Shown: positions 1 to 9,983, counted from the first letter of the stretch. The stretch: DNA of 64,000 bases from Paucimonas lemoignei (GCA_900475325.1 LS483371.1:2666001-2730000); one strand, 5' to 3'. Numbers and translations: made by a program. Notes: a model not told the origin generated them from the letters alone.

Positions 1-467
1 GCGAACAGATTCAACACCCGCTTGCCCCGGGCCTGCTCACGCACCCAGTCACGACCATAGCGCATGTCCAGAAACAGCCCGCAGTTCTGCTTCTTGCCCA
101 GATCAATCAGGTAGTGCAGGCCGCTTTCGGTAATTTGGCGCTGTTCCACATGCTCGCCCAACAGCCATTCGGTGGTGCTGTCCGGCAGGTAGCGATGTTG
201 CAGCAGCAGGGTATGGGCCTGGCTGGCCTGCCATTGCGGGGTGAGGGTGAGGTCCAGCAGCAAGCGCTTCAACGCCTCAAGCTCAGCCTGAGCCGGTTCG
301 CGGAACAGCGACACCAGCAGCACGCCCTGCATCCAGTCAGCGGTGATCTGCTCAAGACCCGCCCATACACGCCCACGGCCATGAAACAGACGACGGGTTT
401 CGGTCGGGGCGTTGTGCAGGGCGTCGAGCAACTGCTGATTGAGGATGGCGAGTGCTTCTGGGGTCAT
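1..467 (-). CDS. Class I SAM-dependent methyltransferase, N-terminal part (runs off the left edge)
   Basis: An open frame reads from an ATG at 467 leftward to base 1 without a stop, so about 155 N-terminal residues are visible. The segment ending in CGLFLDMRYGRDWVRE followed by GKRVLNLF matches the start of the SAM-binding domain of the RlmK/RlmI-like methyltransferases (PF10672 type), where LNLF begins motif I. The N-terminal ~110 residues are helical and rich in Leu and Gln. The expected product methylates RNA, probably 23S rRNA; the substrate is inferred from family only. The catalytic half is not in the window. It is followed on the right, 66 bases away, by the AEC transporter gene on the same strand. 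Confidence 0.8.
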   Translation of the reverse strand, partial: MTPEALAILNQQLLDALHNAPTETRRLFHGRGRVWAGLEQITADWMQGVLLVSLFREPAQAELEALKRLLLDLTLTPQWQASQAHTLLLQHRYLPDSTTEWLLGEHVEQRQITESGLHYLIDLGKKQNCGLFLDMRYGRDWVREQARGKRVLNLF

Positions 468-533
468 GGCGCGGGTTCAGTGGCTAAAGGGCGCGACATG
501 GTAAACGCATTCAAGGCGTTGCGGGCAGCGGTG

Positions 534-1469
534 TCAGGTCTGGCTGCCAATGAAATACAGACAAATCGACAGTGTGACCAACGACCCCAGGGTCGAGACC
601 AGGATCGTGCTGGACACCAGCGAGGCTTCGCGTTTGTAGTATTCGGCCAGCATGAACGGCCCGGTGCCGGTGGGCAGGGCGCTGAGCAGCAGCGCGGCGT
701 TGGCCCACAGCCGTGGGACGTCAAACACATGAAACACCAGGACCCAGGTCAGCAAGGGATGAAGGATCAGTTTGATCAGCACCAGCAGCGAGGTGCCGTG
801 CCTGGGGCCTTGCTGTTTTTCCGCGAGGAACAAACCCAGAGCGATCAGGGCGCAGGGGCTGGTGGCGGCGCCCAATAAACTCAGCAGTTTTTCCAGCGGC
901 CCCGGCAATGGCGCGCCGCTGCTGGCCCACAGCGCCCCGAGTATCGGCGAGACCACCATGGGGTTCTTGGCCAGGGCAAGAAACACCTTCAGGGCAATCC
1001 GATGGGGCTGCCGTTCAGTCTGCAGGCCGACTTCGACGCAGACCAACGCCAGGGCAAACAACACGCAGACCACCAGCAGTGAGGCGATCAAGGCCGGTTC
1101 CAGCCCGCCCTGGCCCAACACCATCACGCACAGCGGGATGCCGATATACCCCGTGTTGGCGTAAGACCCGCCCAGCGCATCAATGCTGGCATCGGCCAGA
1201 TTGATGCCTTTTTTCCAGCGCAGCAGCAGGGTGATGACAAACACCGCCAGGGTGCTCAAGGTAAAGGCAATGACAAATCCGGGGTGCCAGATCTGTTCCC
1301 AAGTGGACGTGGCCGTGACACTGAACAGCAGCGCAGGCAGGCACAGCCAGACAACCATCCGGTTGATCTCTGAAGCCGCATTCGGCCCCAGGCGGTCGGT
1401 GCGACGACACACGAAACCCAGCAGGATCAGGGCGAATATCGGTAGCAGCACATTCAGAACAGCAAACAT
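534..1469 (-). CDS. AEC family (auxin efflux carrier-like) transporter
   Basis: This 311-residue inner-membrane protein has about ten hydrophobic segments, starting with MFAVLNVLLPIFALILLGF, a typical AEC-family N-terminus. The middle carries the GSYANTGYIGIPL stretch and the C-terminal half the LPTGTGPFMLAEYY stretch, both family signatures at the broken helices. Length fits the family (about 310 residues). Such proteins export organic acids or similar small molecules; the substrate cannot be told from sequence. It lies just upstream of the methyltransferase gene on the same strand and is divergent from selD. The family call is firm, the substrate unknown. Confidence 0.88.
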   Translation of the reverse strand: MFAVLNVLLPIFALILLGFVCRRTDRLGPNAASEINRMVVWLCLPALLFSVTATSTWEQIWHPGFVIAFTLSTLAVFVITLLLRWKKGINLADASIDALGGSYANTGYIGIPLCVMVLGQGGLEPALIASLLVVCVLFALALVCVEVGLQTERQPHRIALKVFLALAKNPMVVSPILGALWASSGAPLPGPLEKLLSLLGAATSPCALIALGLFLAEKQQGPRHGTSLLVLIKLILHPLLTWVLVFHVFDVPRLWANAALLLSALPTGTGPFMLAEYYKREASLVSSTILVSTLGSLVTLSICLYFIGSQT

Positions 1470-1640
1470 TCAGACCTGACTCGTAGCGCGCGAACAAGCG
1501 GGCAGGTTAAGACGAAAATCGTTAGCGTCCAATCTATTTTCTCTGCAGTCCAGTGTGGATGATGGCTTGCCAATGGTCGTCCCGGCCCGGTTCAAGGTCT
1601 GGCTCTGTTAAGATCGCCGCCTTGATTTGCGAGGTGTGAC

Positions 1641-2675
1641 ATGAGCGAGCCGATTCGACTGACCCAATACAGCCATGGCGCAGGCTGTGGCTGCAAGATT
1701 TCCCCTCAGGTCCTGGAAGTCATTCTGGCGGGCAGTGGCGCGCAGAATCTGGACCCCAAACTGTGGGTCGGCAACACTTCCCGAGACGACGCGGCGGTGT
1801 ATGCCATCGATGAAGAGCGCGGTGTGGTCTCCACCACTGACTTCTTTATGCCGATCGTTGACGACCCTTACGATTTCGGCCGTATCGCGGCCACCAATGC
1901 CATCAGTGACATCTACGCCATGGGCGGCGATCCGCTGATGGCCATCGCGATTCTTGGCTGGCCGGTCAACCTGCTGGCTCCGGAAATCGCCCGGGAAGTG
2001 ATTCGCGGAGGCCGGGCAGTCTGTGACGCGGCAGGTATCCCACTGGCAGGCGGGCACTCCATTGATGCGCCCGAGCCGATCTTCGGCCTGGCTGTCACCG
2101 GGCTGGTAGAAAAACGCTTCATGAAGCGCAACGACACCGCAACCGTTGGCTGCAAGCTCTACCTCACCAAACCATTGGGCATTGGCATCCTGACCACCGC
2201 TGAGAAAAAAGGCCTGCTGCGCGCCGAAGATCAGGGCGTTGCGCGGGACATGATGTGCACCCTGAACAAGCCAGGCAGCCGTTTCGGCAAGCTCGCCGGG
2301 GTGACCGCCATGACCGACGTCACCGGTTTCGGTTTGCTGGGCCATCTGGTGGAAATGGCCGATGGCAGCCAACTGACAGCGCGTCTTGATTACGCCGCCG
2401 TACCGCGCCTGTCCAGTGTCGACTTCTACATCGAGCAGGGCTGTGTGCCTGGCGGTACGCTGCGTAATTTCGACAGCTATGGCCAGCGCATCAACCCGCT
2501 CAGTGATGCGCAGAAAATGCTCCTGTGTGACCCGCAAACCAGCGGCGGGCTGTTGATCGCCGTTGAGCCTGACGAGCAACCGGGATTTCTCGCCCTGGCC
2601 CGCGAGCAGGGGCTTGAGCTGTCGGTCATCGGTGAGTTCGTCGAGCGACAGAGCCTCGCGGTCGAGGTCTTCTGA
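1641..2675 (+). CDS. selD: Selenide, water dikinase (selenophosphate synthetase)
   Basis: The product makes selenophosphate from selenide and ATP, the selenium donor for tRNA and protein modification. The 344 residues match the family length. The glycine-rich N-terminus reads [11 protein letters not shown], placing the catalytic Cys at residue 16 and Lys at 19, equivalent to Cys17/Lys20 of the E. coli enzyme. The catalytic residue is Cys (TGT), not selenocysteine. Aspartate-rich metal/ATP motifs follow ([29 protein letters not shown]). The stop shares its last A with the ATG of mnmH, so the two are translationally coupled. With no selenoprotein gene here, the visible purpose is 2-selenouridine in tRNA. 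Confidence 0.97.
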   Translation: MSEPIRLTQYSHGAGCGCKISPQVLEVILAGSGAQNLDPKLWVGNTSRDDAAVYAIDEERGVVSTTDFFMPIVDDPYDFGRIAATNAISDIYAMGGDPLMAIAILGWPVNLLAPEIAREVIRGGRAVCDAAGIPLAGGHSIDAPEPIFGLAVTGLVEKRFMKRNDTATVGCKLYLTKPLGIGILTTAEKKGLLRAEDQGVARDMMCTLNKPGSRFGKLAGVTAMTDVTGFGLLGHLVEMADGSQLTARLDYAAVPRLSSVDFYIEQGCVPGGTLRNFDSYGQRINPLSDAQKMLLCDPQTSGGLLIAVEPDEQPGFLALAREQGLELSVIGEFVERQSLAVEVF

Positions 2676-3781
2676 TGCGCGATAACAGCGCCGACTACCA
2701 CGACATCTTTCTCAATGACGTGCCGTTGATGGACGTGCGCGCCCCGGTCGAGTTTGACAAGGGCGCTTTTCCCCTGGCGATCAACCGGCCACTGATGAAC
2801 GACCTGGAGCGTGAGCGGGTCGGCACGTGCTACAAGCAGCAAGGCCAGCAGGCGGCCATTGAACTGGGGCATGAACTGGTGTCCGGGCCGCTCAAGCAGC
2901 AACGGATCGAAGGCTGGGCGACGTTTGCCAAGGCACAGCCCCAAGGCCTGTTGTACTGCTTTCGCGGCGGATTGCGTTCACAGATCACTCAGCAATGGCT
3001 CAAGAGCGAGGCGGGGATCGAGTATCCAAGGGTCATCGGCGGCTACAAGGCGTTGCGCAGCTACCTGATCGATGTCACCGATCAGGCGGTTGCCGAGTGC
3101 GATTTCGTCCTGATCGGCGGCCTGACCGGCTCTGGCAAAACCGAAGTGTTGACCCGTTTGCGCAACGCGCTGGACCTGGAGGGCCACGCCAATCATCGCG
3201 GCTCCAGCTTCGGCAAACACGCAACGCCGCAGCCTGCACAGATCAGTTTCGAAAATGCCTTGGCCATCGACATCCTGAAAAAACGCGCCCAGGGCATCAA
3301 TCAGTTTGTGCTGGAGGATGAGGGGCGTGTGGTGGGCAGCCGGGCCATTCCTCTGGAGCTGTTTCGCGGGATGCAGCAGTACCCGATGGTCTGGCTGGAG
3401 GAGTCTTTCGAGGCTCGGGTCGAGCGGATTCTGCAAGACTACGTGATTGATCTGTGCGCCGAGTACGTTCAGGTCCGAGGCGTAGAAACGGGTTTCCGAG
3501 TGTTTGCCGAGCGCTTGCGCGAAAGCCTGGCGAGCATCCTCAAACGCTTGGGCGGTGAACGGTACCAGCGCCTGGCCGCTTTGATGGATGCGGCCTTGAT
3601 CGAGCAGCAAAGGTCCGGTTCGGTTGACTTGCATCGCGGCTGGATCAGCGGCCTGCTGGGGGAGTATTACGACCCGATGTACGCCTTCCAGCGTGACAGC
3701 AAAGGCGCGCGCATCGAGTTCGCCGGTGACCACGCGGCGGTCCTGCAGTATCTACAGGACCGTCGGGAGCGCCGGGGCTGA
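2675..3781 (+). CDS. mnmH: tRNA 2-selenouridine synthase
   Basis: MnmH (SelU, YbbB) replaces the sulfur of 2-thiouridine at the wobble position of certain tRNAs by selenium from selenophosphate. The 368-residue protein has an N-terminal rhodanese domain (residues 1-125) with its active-site Cys at 95 in [11 protein letters not shown], and a C-terminal P-loop domain with GLTGSGKT at 149-156. Both match the family. The start codon overlaps the selD stop by one base, a typical Pseudomonas selD-mnmH arrangement. The 3' end lies 4 bases from the convergent permease gene. Confidence 0.96.
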   Translation: MRDNSADYHDIFLNDVPLMDVRAPVEFDKGAFPLAINRPLMNDLERERVGTCYKQQGQQAAIELGHELVSGPLKQQRIEGWATFAKAQPQGLLYCFRGGLRSQITQQWLKSEAGIEYPRVIGGYKALRSYLIDVTDQAVAECDFVLIGGLTGSGKTEVLTRLRNALDLEGHANHRGSSFGKHATPQPAQISFENALAIDILKKRAQGINQFVLEDEGRVVGSRAIPLELFRGMQQYPMVWLEESFEARVERILQDYVIDLCAEYVQVRGVETGFRVFAERLRESLASILKRLGGERYQRLAALMDAALIEQQRSGSVDLHRGWISGLLGEYYDPMYAFQRDSKGARIEFAGDHAAVLQYLQDRRERRG

Positions 3782-3785
3782 TCCC

Positions 3786-4841
3786 TTAAAGCAACGCGAT
3801 GGCCAGCAGCCCGCTGATGATGCCCACCAGCATGGTCAGCAGTGCCACAGTCACTAGCACTCTGGCATCGAAGGATTTGCGCAGCATTAATAGCGACGGC
3901 AGGCTGATGCTCGGCAGCGTCATGAGCAACGCGACCCCAGGGCCGACGCCCAGGCCCAGCGACAGCATGGTCTGCACAATAGGGATTTCGGCTGCCGTCG
4001 GGATCACGAACAGTGTGCCGACCACGGCGAATATCACCAGCCAGATCAGGCTGTTGCCCATGGACATATCGACGTGGGGGAACAGCCAGACCCGCGCTGC
4101 GCCGAGGATCAACACAGCCAGCACGTAAATGGGGATGGTGGTCCAGAACAACTGCCACAGGTTTTTGCCCCAGCGGGTCATGAAGCCCTGTTGATCAACC
4201 TCGTTGGCGTGCGCCGCTGCCTCTAGCGCCTGTTCAGGCACCACGTCCGGGCTTGAAATACGCTGCGCAATCAACGACACGCCGATCACCAGAATCAGCC
4301 CGGCCACCAGGCGTAGCGCGGTGAATTCCCAGCCCAGGACAAAGCCCATGAACACCAGCGTGGCCGGGTTGAGCACCGGGTTGGCGATCCAGAAGGCCAG
4401 TGCGGCACCCACTGATACCTGTTGACGACGCATGCTGGCGGCCACTGGCGCGGCGCAGCAACTGCACATCATGCCGGGCAGTGCGAACAGACCGCCACGC
4501 ACCGTGGAACCCAGCCCCGCGCGGCCAAACAGTCGAAGCAGCCAGTCGCGTGGGATCAGCACTTGCAGCAGGGAACCGAGAATCACTGCCAGCACGGCGG
4601 CTTTCCAGATCGCCAGGAAATACACCTGGGCGTAGGCCAGCGCTGCCGCCACGGGTGAGGTCAACTGATCGTTGATGATCGACGCGCCGATGCTGTGGCT
4701 GTCAGCGGCGACAAACGATTTGAGGTAGTAAGGCGACCATTTGACGTAGTACAGGCCGACAGCCGCCACTATGAGAAACAGCAGAGGCTTCCACCAGAAC
4801 GACCAGCCGCGGCTTGGTGAGGTTGAAGATAGGCTGGGCAT
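3786..4841 (-). CDS. Permease of the DUF318/ArsP family
   Basis: A 351-residue integral membrane protein with roughly eight hydrophobic segments in two halves. The family hallmark is seen in the first half: LFALPGMMCSCCAAPVAAS followed by WIANPVLNPATLVFMGF. The paired cysteines in MMCSCCAAP resemble the metal- or arsenic-contacting cysteines of ArsP, a trivalent organoarsenical efflux permease, but no ars regulator or reductase is nearby, so the substrate stays open. The second half contains PTAAEIPIVQTMLSLGLGVGPGVALLMTLP split by a loop. It converges on mnmH and its 5' side faces the REPIN array. Confidence 0.85.
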   Translation of the reverse strand: MPSLSSTSPSRGWSFWWKPLLFLIVAAVGLYYVKWSPYYLKSFVAADSHSIGASIINDQLTSPVAAALAYAQVYFLAIWKAAVLAVILGSLLQVLIPRDWLLRLFGRAGLGSTVRGGLFALPGMMCSCCAAPVAASMRRQQVSVGAALAFWIANPVLNPATLVFMGFVLGWEFTALRLVAGLILVIGVSLIAQRISSPDVVPEQALEAAAHANEVDQQGFMTRWGKNLWQLFWTTIPIYVLAVLILGAARVWLFPHVDMSMGNSLIWLVIFAVVGTLFVIPTAAEIPIVQTMLSLGLGVGPGVALLMTLPSISLPSLLMLRKSFDARVLVTVALLTMLVGIISGLLAIALL

Positions 4842-4952
4842 GGGGGTATTCCGGGAAGTGAGGATAGCGCGGCATGATAACAGCCCGCTGCCTGGGTGGG
4901 CTGCGCGGTTGTTGCGTCTTGCGCAAACTCGCTATGCGGTATTCCAGAAACG

Positions 4953-5720
4953 CCACAAACCCTGTGGGAGCAAGCTTGCTTGCGAAAGCGGAGGCGAAGC
5001 CGCGGAGATGCTGAGGCTGTACCGGCCCCTTCGCGAGCAAGCTCGCTCCCACGGGATAGGTAGCGGATGAACTGTGGGAGCAAGCTTGCTTGCGAAGACT
5101 GTATTCCAGGCGATCAGTAACTGCCGGAATAATGGCTTGGTCGAAACCATAGAATCTCCCAAGGATTTGAGTAGGCCACAAACCCTGTGGGAGCAAGCTT
5201 GCTTGCGAAAGCGGAGGTGAAGCCGCAGAGATGCTGAGGCTGTACCGGCCCCTTCGCGAGCAAGCTCGCTCCCACGGGGTAGGTAGCGGATGAACCTGTA
5301 GGAGCAAGCTTGCTTGCGAAGACTGTATTCCAGGCGATCAGTAACTGTCGGAATAATGGCTTGATCAAAACCATAGAATCTCCCAAGGATTTGAGTAGGC
5401 CACAAACCCTGTGGGAGCAAGCTTGCTTGCGAAAGCGGAGGTGAAGCTGCAGAGATGCTGAGGCTGTACCGGCGCCTTCGCGAGCAAGCTCGCTCCCGCG
5501 GGGTAGGTAGCGGATGAACCTGTGGGAGCAAGCTTGCTTGCGTGAGCGGAGGTGAAGCCGCAGAGATGCTGAGGCTGTACCGGCCACTTCGCGAGCAAGC
5601 TCGCTCCCACGTGATAGGTAGCGGATGAACCTGTGGGAGCAAGCTTGCTTGCGAAGACTGTATTCCAGGCGATCAGTAACTGTCGGAATAATGGCTTGAT
5701 CAAAACCATAGAATCTCCCA
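4953..5720. repeat. Composite REPIN array, three tandem units of about 224 bp
   Basis: Three tandem units begin at about 4953, 5176 and 5400, each opening with CCACAAACCCTG. A unit holds a REPIN (left arm GGGAGCAAGCTTGCTTGCG, about 50 bases of spacer, right arm CGCGAGCAAGCTCGCTCCC), then a lone left-type arm, then a conserved spacer starting ACTGTATTCCAGGCGATCAG. The third unit has an internal extra copy of the REPIN (about 5523-5610). In all I count seven left-type and four right-type arms. Such elements are non-coding, spread by REP-associated tyrosine transposases encoded elsewhere. Unit-level duplication implies tandem amplification rather than repeated insertion. The rest of this 1 kb gap (5721-5853) shows no gene. 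Confidence 0.9.
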
Positions 5721-5853
5721 CAGGTCCGGCGGTCCTCTGGGATGCCTTCAAACGACGGACGTACCGTCCATCCACTCACTATCCACAGTAAGCAGTTCGT
5801 CACATTCGCTGCCTAGCCTTGAATGCTGCTCACCTTCAACGCGAGGGCTCGCC

Positions 5854-7704
5854 ATGACAGCCTTGGAACCGAATTTACTGGACGACCACCAGATCAAGAC
5901 CGCGCTGCGGCGCCTGTCTTTCCTGCGGGTCAAGATGGAGGCTGCTGCACAGGCGTCCATCGAGAGCATGCAGGTGCACCCCGATTACCTGGACAGCGCG
6001 CGCAATCTCCTGAGTTACCTGGCGCTGCGTCGTCACGACATTCGCCCGTTGCAACGTCAGCTCACCGAACTTGGGCTGTCATCATTGGGGCGTTGTGAAG
6101 CCAACAGCCTGGCCGCTGTCGACCGGCTGATTGACGTGCTCCAGCGCCTCACACCGGGTGATGGGCCCAGGGATGCGGCCGGCACCGTGTTATCCGGGCT
6201 GGGCGAAAAACGCCTGATCCAGCATGCGGACCAGCTGTTCGGCGCTCAGGCACCGGAACGCGGCATCCGCATCATGGTGACCATGCCTCAGGAGGCCGCA
6301 ACCAGCCCTGAGCTGGTCAGCGCGCTGGTAGACGCCGGCATGGACTGCCAGCGGATCAACTGCGCACACGATGACCCCGACACCTGGCTGAAAATGATTG
6401 AACACGCCCGCAAGGCTGCGCGGGAGTTGGGCAGGAGCTGTCAGGTGATGATGGACCTCGCCGGGCCCAAACTGCGCACCGGGCAGATCCAGCCCGGCCC
6501 TGCAGTGGTGAAAATCCGCCCCGAGCGCGATGATTTCGGCCGCGTTGTGGCACCGGCAATCGTGTGGCTCACCGCCGATACCGTGGCCGATTGCGAGACG
6601 GAGTTTTGCCTGCAGTTACCGGGCAAGTGGCTGGCGCAAATGCAGGCCGGTGATGAGCTGCAGTTCAAGGATGCCAGGGGGTCGAGCCGCACGTTGGTGG
6701 TCATTGAGGCCAGCGAACAGGGCTGTCGGGCCGAGCTGCGCAAGACTGCCTACCTGATTCCCGGCATCGAGCTGTACCTGAAAAAGCCCAAAGATCGAAA
6801 AAAGTCTGCCCGGATCACGGGTGTTCCGCTGCCTGAGCAAAGCATCCTGCTCAATGAAGGTGATGTGCTGTTACTGACAGACGATACCGAGAGCGGCCAC
6901 CCCGCTGTCCGCGATGCCGCAGGCAAGGTGCTGACCCCGGCGCGCATCGGTTGCACCCTGGCGCAGGTATTCGAGGACCTGCGCCCCAATGAGTCGGTCT
7001 GGTTTGACGACGGGAAAATTGGTGGCCGGGTGCAGTCTGTCCAGAAGGACGTGGTCTACGTGCGCATCACTCACGCGCCCGGCGGGGCAAAGCTGAAAAG
7101 CGACAAAGGCATCAACCTGCCGGACAGCGAACTCAAGCTTGCGGCGCTGTCACCCGAGGACCTGGAAGCACTGGCCTTCGCCGCGCAACACGCCGATGTA
7201 GTGGAGCTGTCCTTCGTCAACAGCCCGGCGGATGTGCAATCGCTGTTGGCGCACCTTGATCGTCTGCAGGCCAGGCATCTGGGGATTGTCTTGAAGATCG
7301 AAACCCGGCGTGGCTTCGAGAACCTGGCGGCGTTGTTACTGGCGGGCATGCAGAGCCCACGGCTCGGGGTGATGATTGCCCGGGGTGACCTGGCCGTGGA
7401 GAACGGCTTTGAACGCACCGCCGAGTTGCAGGAGGAGATCCTGTGCATTTGTGAAGCGGCTCATGTTCCGGTGATCTGGGCCACTCAGGTGTTGGAGACG
7501 CTGGCCAAGACCGGCGCTGCCACCCGCGCTGAAATCACCGATGCGGCCATGGGCGTGCGGGCTGAATGCGTGATGCTCAACAAGGGGCCGCACATTCTGG
7601 AGGCCATCGGCACGCTGGATGACCTGCTGGTGCGCATGCAGGCTCATCGCAGTAAAAAGCATGACCTGCTGCGCAAACTCAATGTTGCCGAGCACACTGC
7701 CTGA
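5854..7704 (+). CDS. Pyruvate kinase-like protein with N-terminal extension and internal insert
   Basis: The 616-residue product carries pyruvate kinase motifs in order: IRIMVTMPQEA (about 135), LAGPKLRTG (about 205), WFDDGKIGGRV (about 390), KGINLPD, VELSFVNSPADV, IVLKIETRRGFENL (acid-base Lys region), MIARGDLAVE, and VIWATQVLETL with TRAEITDAAMG. Standard enzymes have about 480 residues; here about 130 helical residues precede the barrel, an insert of roughly 60-100 residues sits in the B-domain region, and the C-terminal allosteric domain is missing or very short after ECVMLNKGP. That shape matches a divergent bacterial subgroup. Activity as pyruvate kinase (PEP + ADP to pyruvate + ATP) is likely but not certain. 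The gene stands alone, followed by convergent ppk2. Confidence 0.82.
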   Translation: MTALEPNLLDDHQIKTALRRLSFLRVKMEAAAQASIESMQVHPDYLDSARNLLSYLALRRHDIRPLQRQLTELGLSSLGRCEANSLAAVDRLIDVLQRLTPGDGPRDAAGTVLSGLGEKRLIQHADQLFGAQAPERGIRIMVTMPQEAATSPELVSALVDAGMDCQRINCAHDDPDTWLKMIEHARKAARELGRSCQVMMDLAGPKLRTGQIQPGPAVVKIRPERDDFGRVVAPAIVWLTADTVADCETEFCLQLPGKWLAQMQAGDELQFKDARGSSRTLVVIEASEQGCRAELRKTAYLIPGIELYLKKPKDRKKSARITGVPLPEQSILLNEGDVLLLTDDTESGHPAVRDAAGKVLTPARIGCTLAQVFEDLRPNESVWFDDGKIGGRVQSVQKDVVYVRITHAPGGAKLKSDKGINLPDSELKLAALSPEDLEALAFAAQHADVVELSFVNSPADVQSLLAHLDRLQARHLGIVLKIETRRGFENLAALLLAGMQSPRLGVMIARGDLAVENGFERTAELQEEILCICEAAHVPVIWATQVLETLAKTGAATRAEITDAAMGVRAECVMLNKGPHILEAIGTLDDLLVRMQAHRSKKHDLLRKLNVAEHTA

Positions 7705-7728
7705 GCTCGCGCTCAGGCAGGCTTAGCC

Positions 7729-8646
7729 TCAGTACACCTGCGGGATGATCAGGTCGCTCGGGGTCGGCACCCGGTTGTAGTCTTCGTGACGTTGACGTTG
7801 CGGCAGCTCGACGGCCGGTTGCTCCACTTCTTCATAAGGCATCTGGCCGAGCAGGTGATGGATGCAGTTCAGGCGGGCTTTCTTCTTGTCGTCGGCGTGT
7901 ACCACCCACCACGGCGCTTCGGCGATATGGGTGCGTTCGAGCATGATTTCCTTGGCCTTGGTGTAATCCTCCCAGCGGCGTCGGGATTCCAGGTCCATCG
8001 GGCTGAGCTTCCATTGCTTGAGCGGATCATGAATCCGGCTCAGAAAGCGCAAGTGCTGCTCCTGATCGGAAATCGAGAACCAGTACTTGATCACCTGAAT
8101 CCCGGAGCGGGCGAGCATGCGCTCGAACTCGGGCACGGTGCGGAAGAACTCTTCGTACTGATCGTCATCGCAGAAGCCCATGACCTTTTCCACGCCCGCA
8201 CGGTTGTACCAGCTGCGGTCGAACAGGACGATTTCCCCGGCTGCAGGCAAGTGCGAAACGTAACGCTGGAAATACCACTGGGTGCGTTCGCGATCGTTGG
8301 GCGCGGGCAGGGCTGCGACCCGGCAAACCCTGGGGTTCAGGCGCTGGGTGATGCGTTTGATCACGCCGCCTTTGCCTGCCGCATCACGGCCTTCGAACAG
8401 GATCACGACCTTGTGCCCGGTCTTGACCACCCAGCTCTGCAGCTTGACCAGCTCGCCCTGCAGACGGAACAGCTCGCTGAAATACAGCCGACGGGCTTCT
8501 TTTTCCGCGTCGCTTTGAATGTCGCTTTCAAAGAGATTGTCCAGGCTGTAGTCCGAGTCGGCGAGCTCCAGTTCGAGTTCTTCGTCGTTGTGGTCAACCA
8601 GCTCCCGATGAATACGACGCGCCAGATTTTGGTGGGTAGGGGACAT
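7729..8646 (-). CDS. ppk2: Polyphosphate kinase 2
   Basis: PPK2 phosphorylates nucleoside diphosphates (or monophosphates, by class) with polyphosphate. The 305-residue protein has the Walker A-like FEGRDAAGKGG (residues 84-94), the Walker B/lid-associated LFDRSWYNRAGVE (from about 141), and the conserved PAPNDRERTQWYFQRYVSHLP segment. The N-terminal 50 residues are acidic, as in class I members. It is convergent with the pyruvate kinase-like gene with only 24 bases between stops; both enzymes move phosphate to ADP, but that pairing may be chance. The exact nucleotide specificity cannot be read from sequence. Confidence 0.94.
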   Translation of the reverse strand: MSPTHQNLARRIHRELVDHNDEELELELADSDYSLDNLFESDIQSDAEKEARRLYFSELFRLQGELVKLQSWVVKTGHKVVILFEGRDAAGKGGVIKRITQRLNPRVCRVAALPAPNDRERTQWYFQRYVSHLPAAGEIVLFDRSWYNRAGVEKVMGFCDDDQYEEFFRTVPEFERMLARSGIQVIKYWFSISDQEQHLRFLSRIHDPLKQWKLSPMDLESRRRWEDYTKAKEIMLERTHIAEAPWWVVHADDKKKARLNCIHHLLGQMPYEEVEQPAVELPQRQRHEDYNRVPTPSDLIIPQVY

Positions 8647-8721
8647 TTCGCGCGCTCACCTGTAGGAAAAGTCCTCAGATGTTAAGCAGGGGACGTGACG
8701 CTCCGATGACAGTTTGGTGGA

Positions 8722-9435
8722 TCATCGTGGCATATAGCGCCGCTGCCAGCGGTAAGGGATCGCCAGGGTCAGCAGGCCCAGCAGCGCAGCAAACCCACCG
8801 CTGATCAGTAGCGCATTCAGGCCCAGGTGCTGCTCCAGCCAGGCGCCGATCACCGCGCCGATGAACATCCCGGCCCAGGGCACCAGTTGCACACGCCAGC
8901 CGTCCCGGCGCTCGCCCAGCATCCAGCGCCCCAGCCCACGGCCAAAGCGCGACAGCGCACCGGTGACATACGTCAGGCCAACCGGCAGGCCGTTGACCTG
9001 TTCGACGGCGGCATTGAGCATGCCCATGGCCAGGATCGCGGCAACGATGGTGAGGATCGGGGAGTCCGGCGGGAAAGCTGCCGCCGCGCACAGCAGCATG
9101 CCGATACACAACAGCAAAGGCAGCGCGCGATGACCGGCAAGCCGGGCGACGATCACGCCCAGGGCATTGCCCGCCACAAAGGTAAAAATCGCCAACAGCA
9201 AACGAGACGTGGTGCTGATATCGGCGTCACTGATGGCCACGGCCAGGCGGGTGGTGTTGCCGCTCATGAACGAGACAAAATCCCCGGTGGCCATGAACCC
9301 GATGGCATCGGTCATCCCCGCCAGCACTGAAAGCGCAGCCGCCAGGCTCAGGCCCACACGACCTTGCCATTTGCGTCTGTGCAAATAGAGCGGGCTGGCA
9401 GTACGTGCAACAGGAGAGGGCAGCATGGACGGCAC
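8722..9435 (-). CDS. YoaK/DUF1275 family membrane protein
   Basis: A 237-residue protein with about six hydrophobic segments. The FMATGDFVSFMSGNTTRLA stretch (about residues 46-64) is the DUF1275 (YoaK) signature, and the PVGLTYVTGALSRFGRGLG stretch is the second family block. Function is not established for the family; a small-molecule transporter role is assumed. It is flanked by ppk2 and a 75-residue hypothetical gene, both on the same strand. Confidence 0.88.
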   Translation of the reverse strand: MPSMLPSPVARTASPLYLHRRKWQGRVGLSLAAALSVLAGMTDAIGFMATGDFVSFMSGNTTRLAVAISDADISTTSRLLLAIFTFVAGNALGVIVARLAGHRALPLLLCIGMLLCAAAAFPPDSPILTIVAAILAMGMLNAAVEQVNGLPVGLTYVTGALSRFGRGLGRWMLGERRDGWRVQLVPWAGMFIGAVIGAWLEQHLGLNALLISGGFAALLGLLTLAIPYRWQRRYMPR

Positions 9436-9462
9436 CTTGCAGGGACAGACCAGAAGCAGAGG

Positions 9463-9690
9463 TTAAACAGCCTTGGCGCGCACGATCCGCTTGGCCTTGA
9501 CCTCATCGGCATACGCCTTGAGCTGGTCCGCGTCGCTATAGAGCCGATTGACCAACTGCAAAATGGCCGTCACGTCGACATCCTGCATTTGCTCGGCAAG
9601 CTTGAGGATGTCATTGGCAGTGCTTTCAAGATTGGTGGCCGTACCTTTGAGGTGGCGTTTTAGCTCCAGTGTTGGCTTGTTCAGCGCCAT
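9463..9690 (-). CDS. Small helical hypothetical protein (75 aa)
   Basis: The predicted product is charged, almost wholly helical and has no cysteine, signal peptide or membrane segment. It ends in a basic tail KAKRIVRAKAV. Heptad-like spacing of Leu/Ile suggests a short coiled coil or a small dimeric protein. A good ribosome site (AAAGGA on the minus strand, at about 9697-9702) precedes the ATG at 9690. I do not recognise a family. It lies 27 bases upstream of the YoaK gene and may be co-transcribed with it. Confidence 0.6.
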   Translation of the reverse strand: MALNKPTLELKRHLKGTATNLESTANDILKLAEQMQDVDVTAILQLVNRLYSDADQLKAYADEVKAKRIVRAKAV

Positions 9691-9983
9691 ACCTTTTCCT
9701 TTTTATCAGTTCCGACGATTGTCACGCGCGGAGCATGGCTTTTTCTGGGGGAACAAGCAATGTGTCGGTCACTGTGCCAGCCAGGAAGACACGTAATATC
9801 TCCAAGCGTTTCGGAAGCATCCTACAACTCGCTTCTGCTTGTTCTGACTGACGCCTCGCACTTGCAACGTCAAAGTCCTGCCCTTCAATCCCGGCCAAGG
9901 ACTCGCCATGACGAATCACGCCTGTTGTGCTTTTTTCTCGCTGATAGTGGCCCACAGAAACCACCCAATAAAAGGCGGCGCTC

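Noticed and set aside
4953..5720. CRISPR array
   Set aside because: Repeat units are long, palindromic and carry constant rather than variable spacers; no cas genes.
4932..5803. Long minus-strand open frames across the first REPIN array
   Set aside because: They only translate repeat units (recurrent KLAPTG-like peptides); absence of stops follows from repeat composition.
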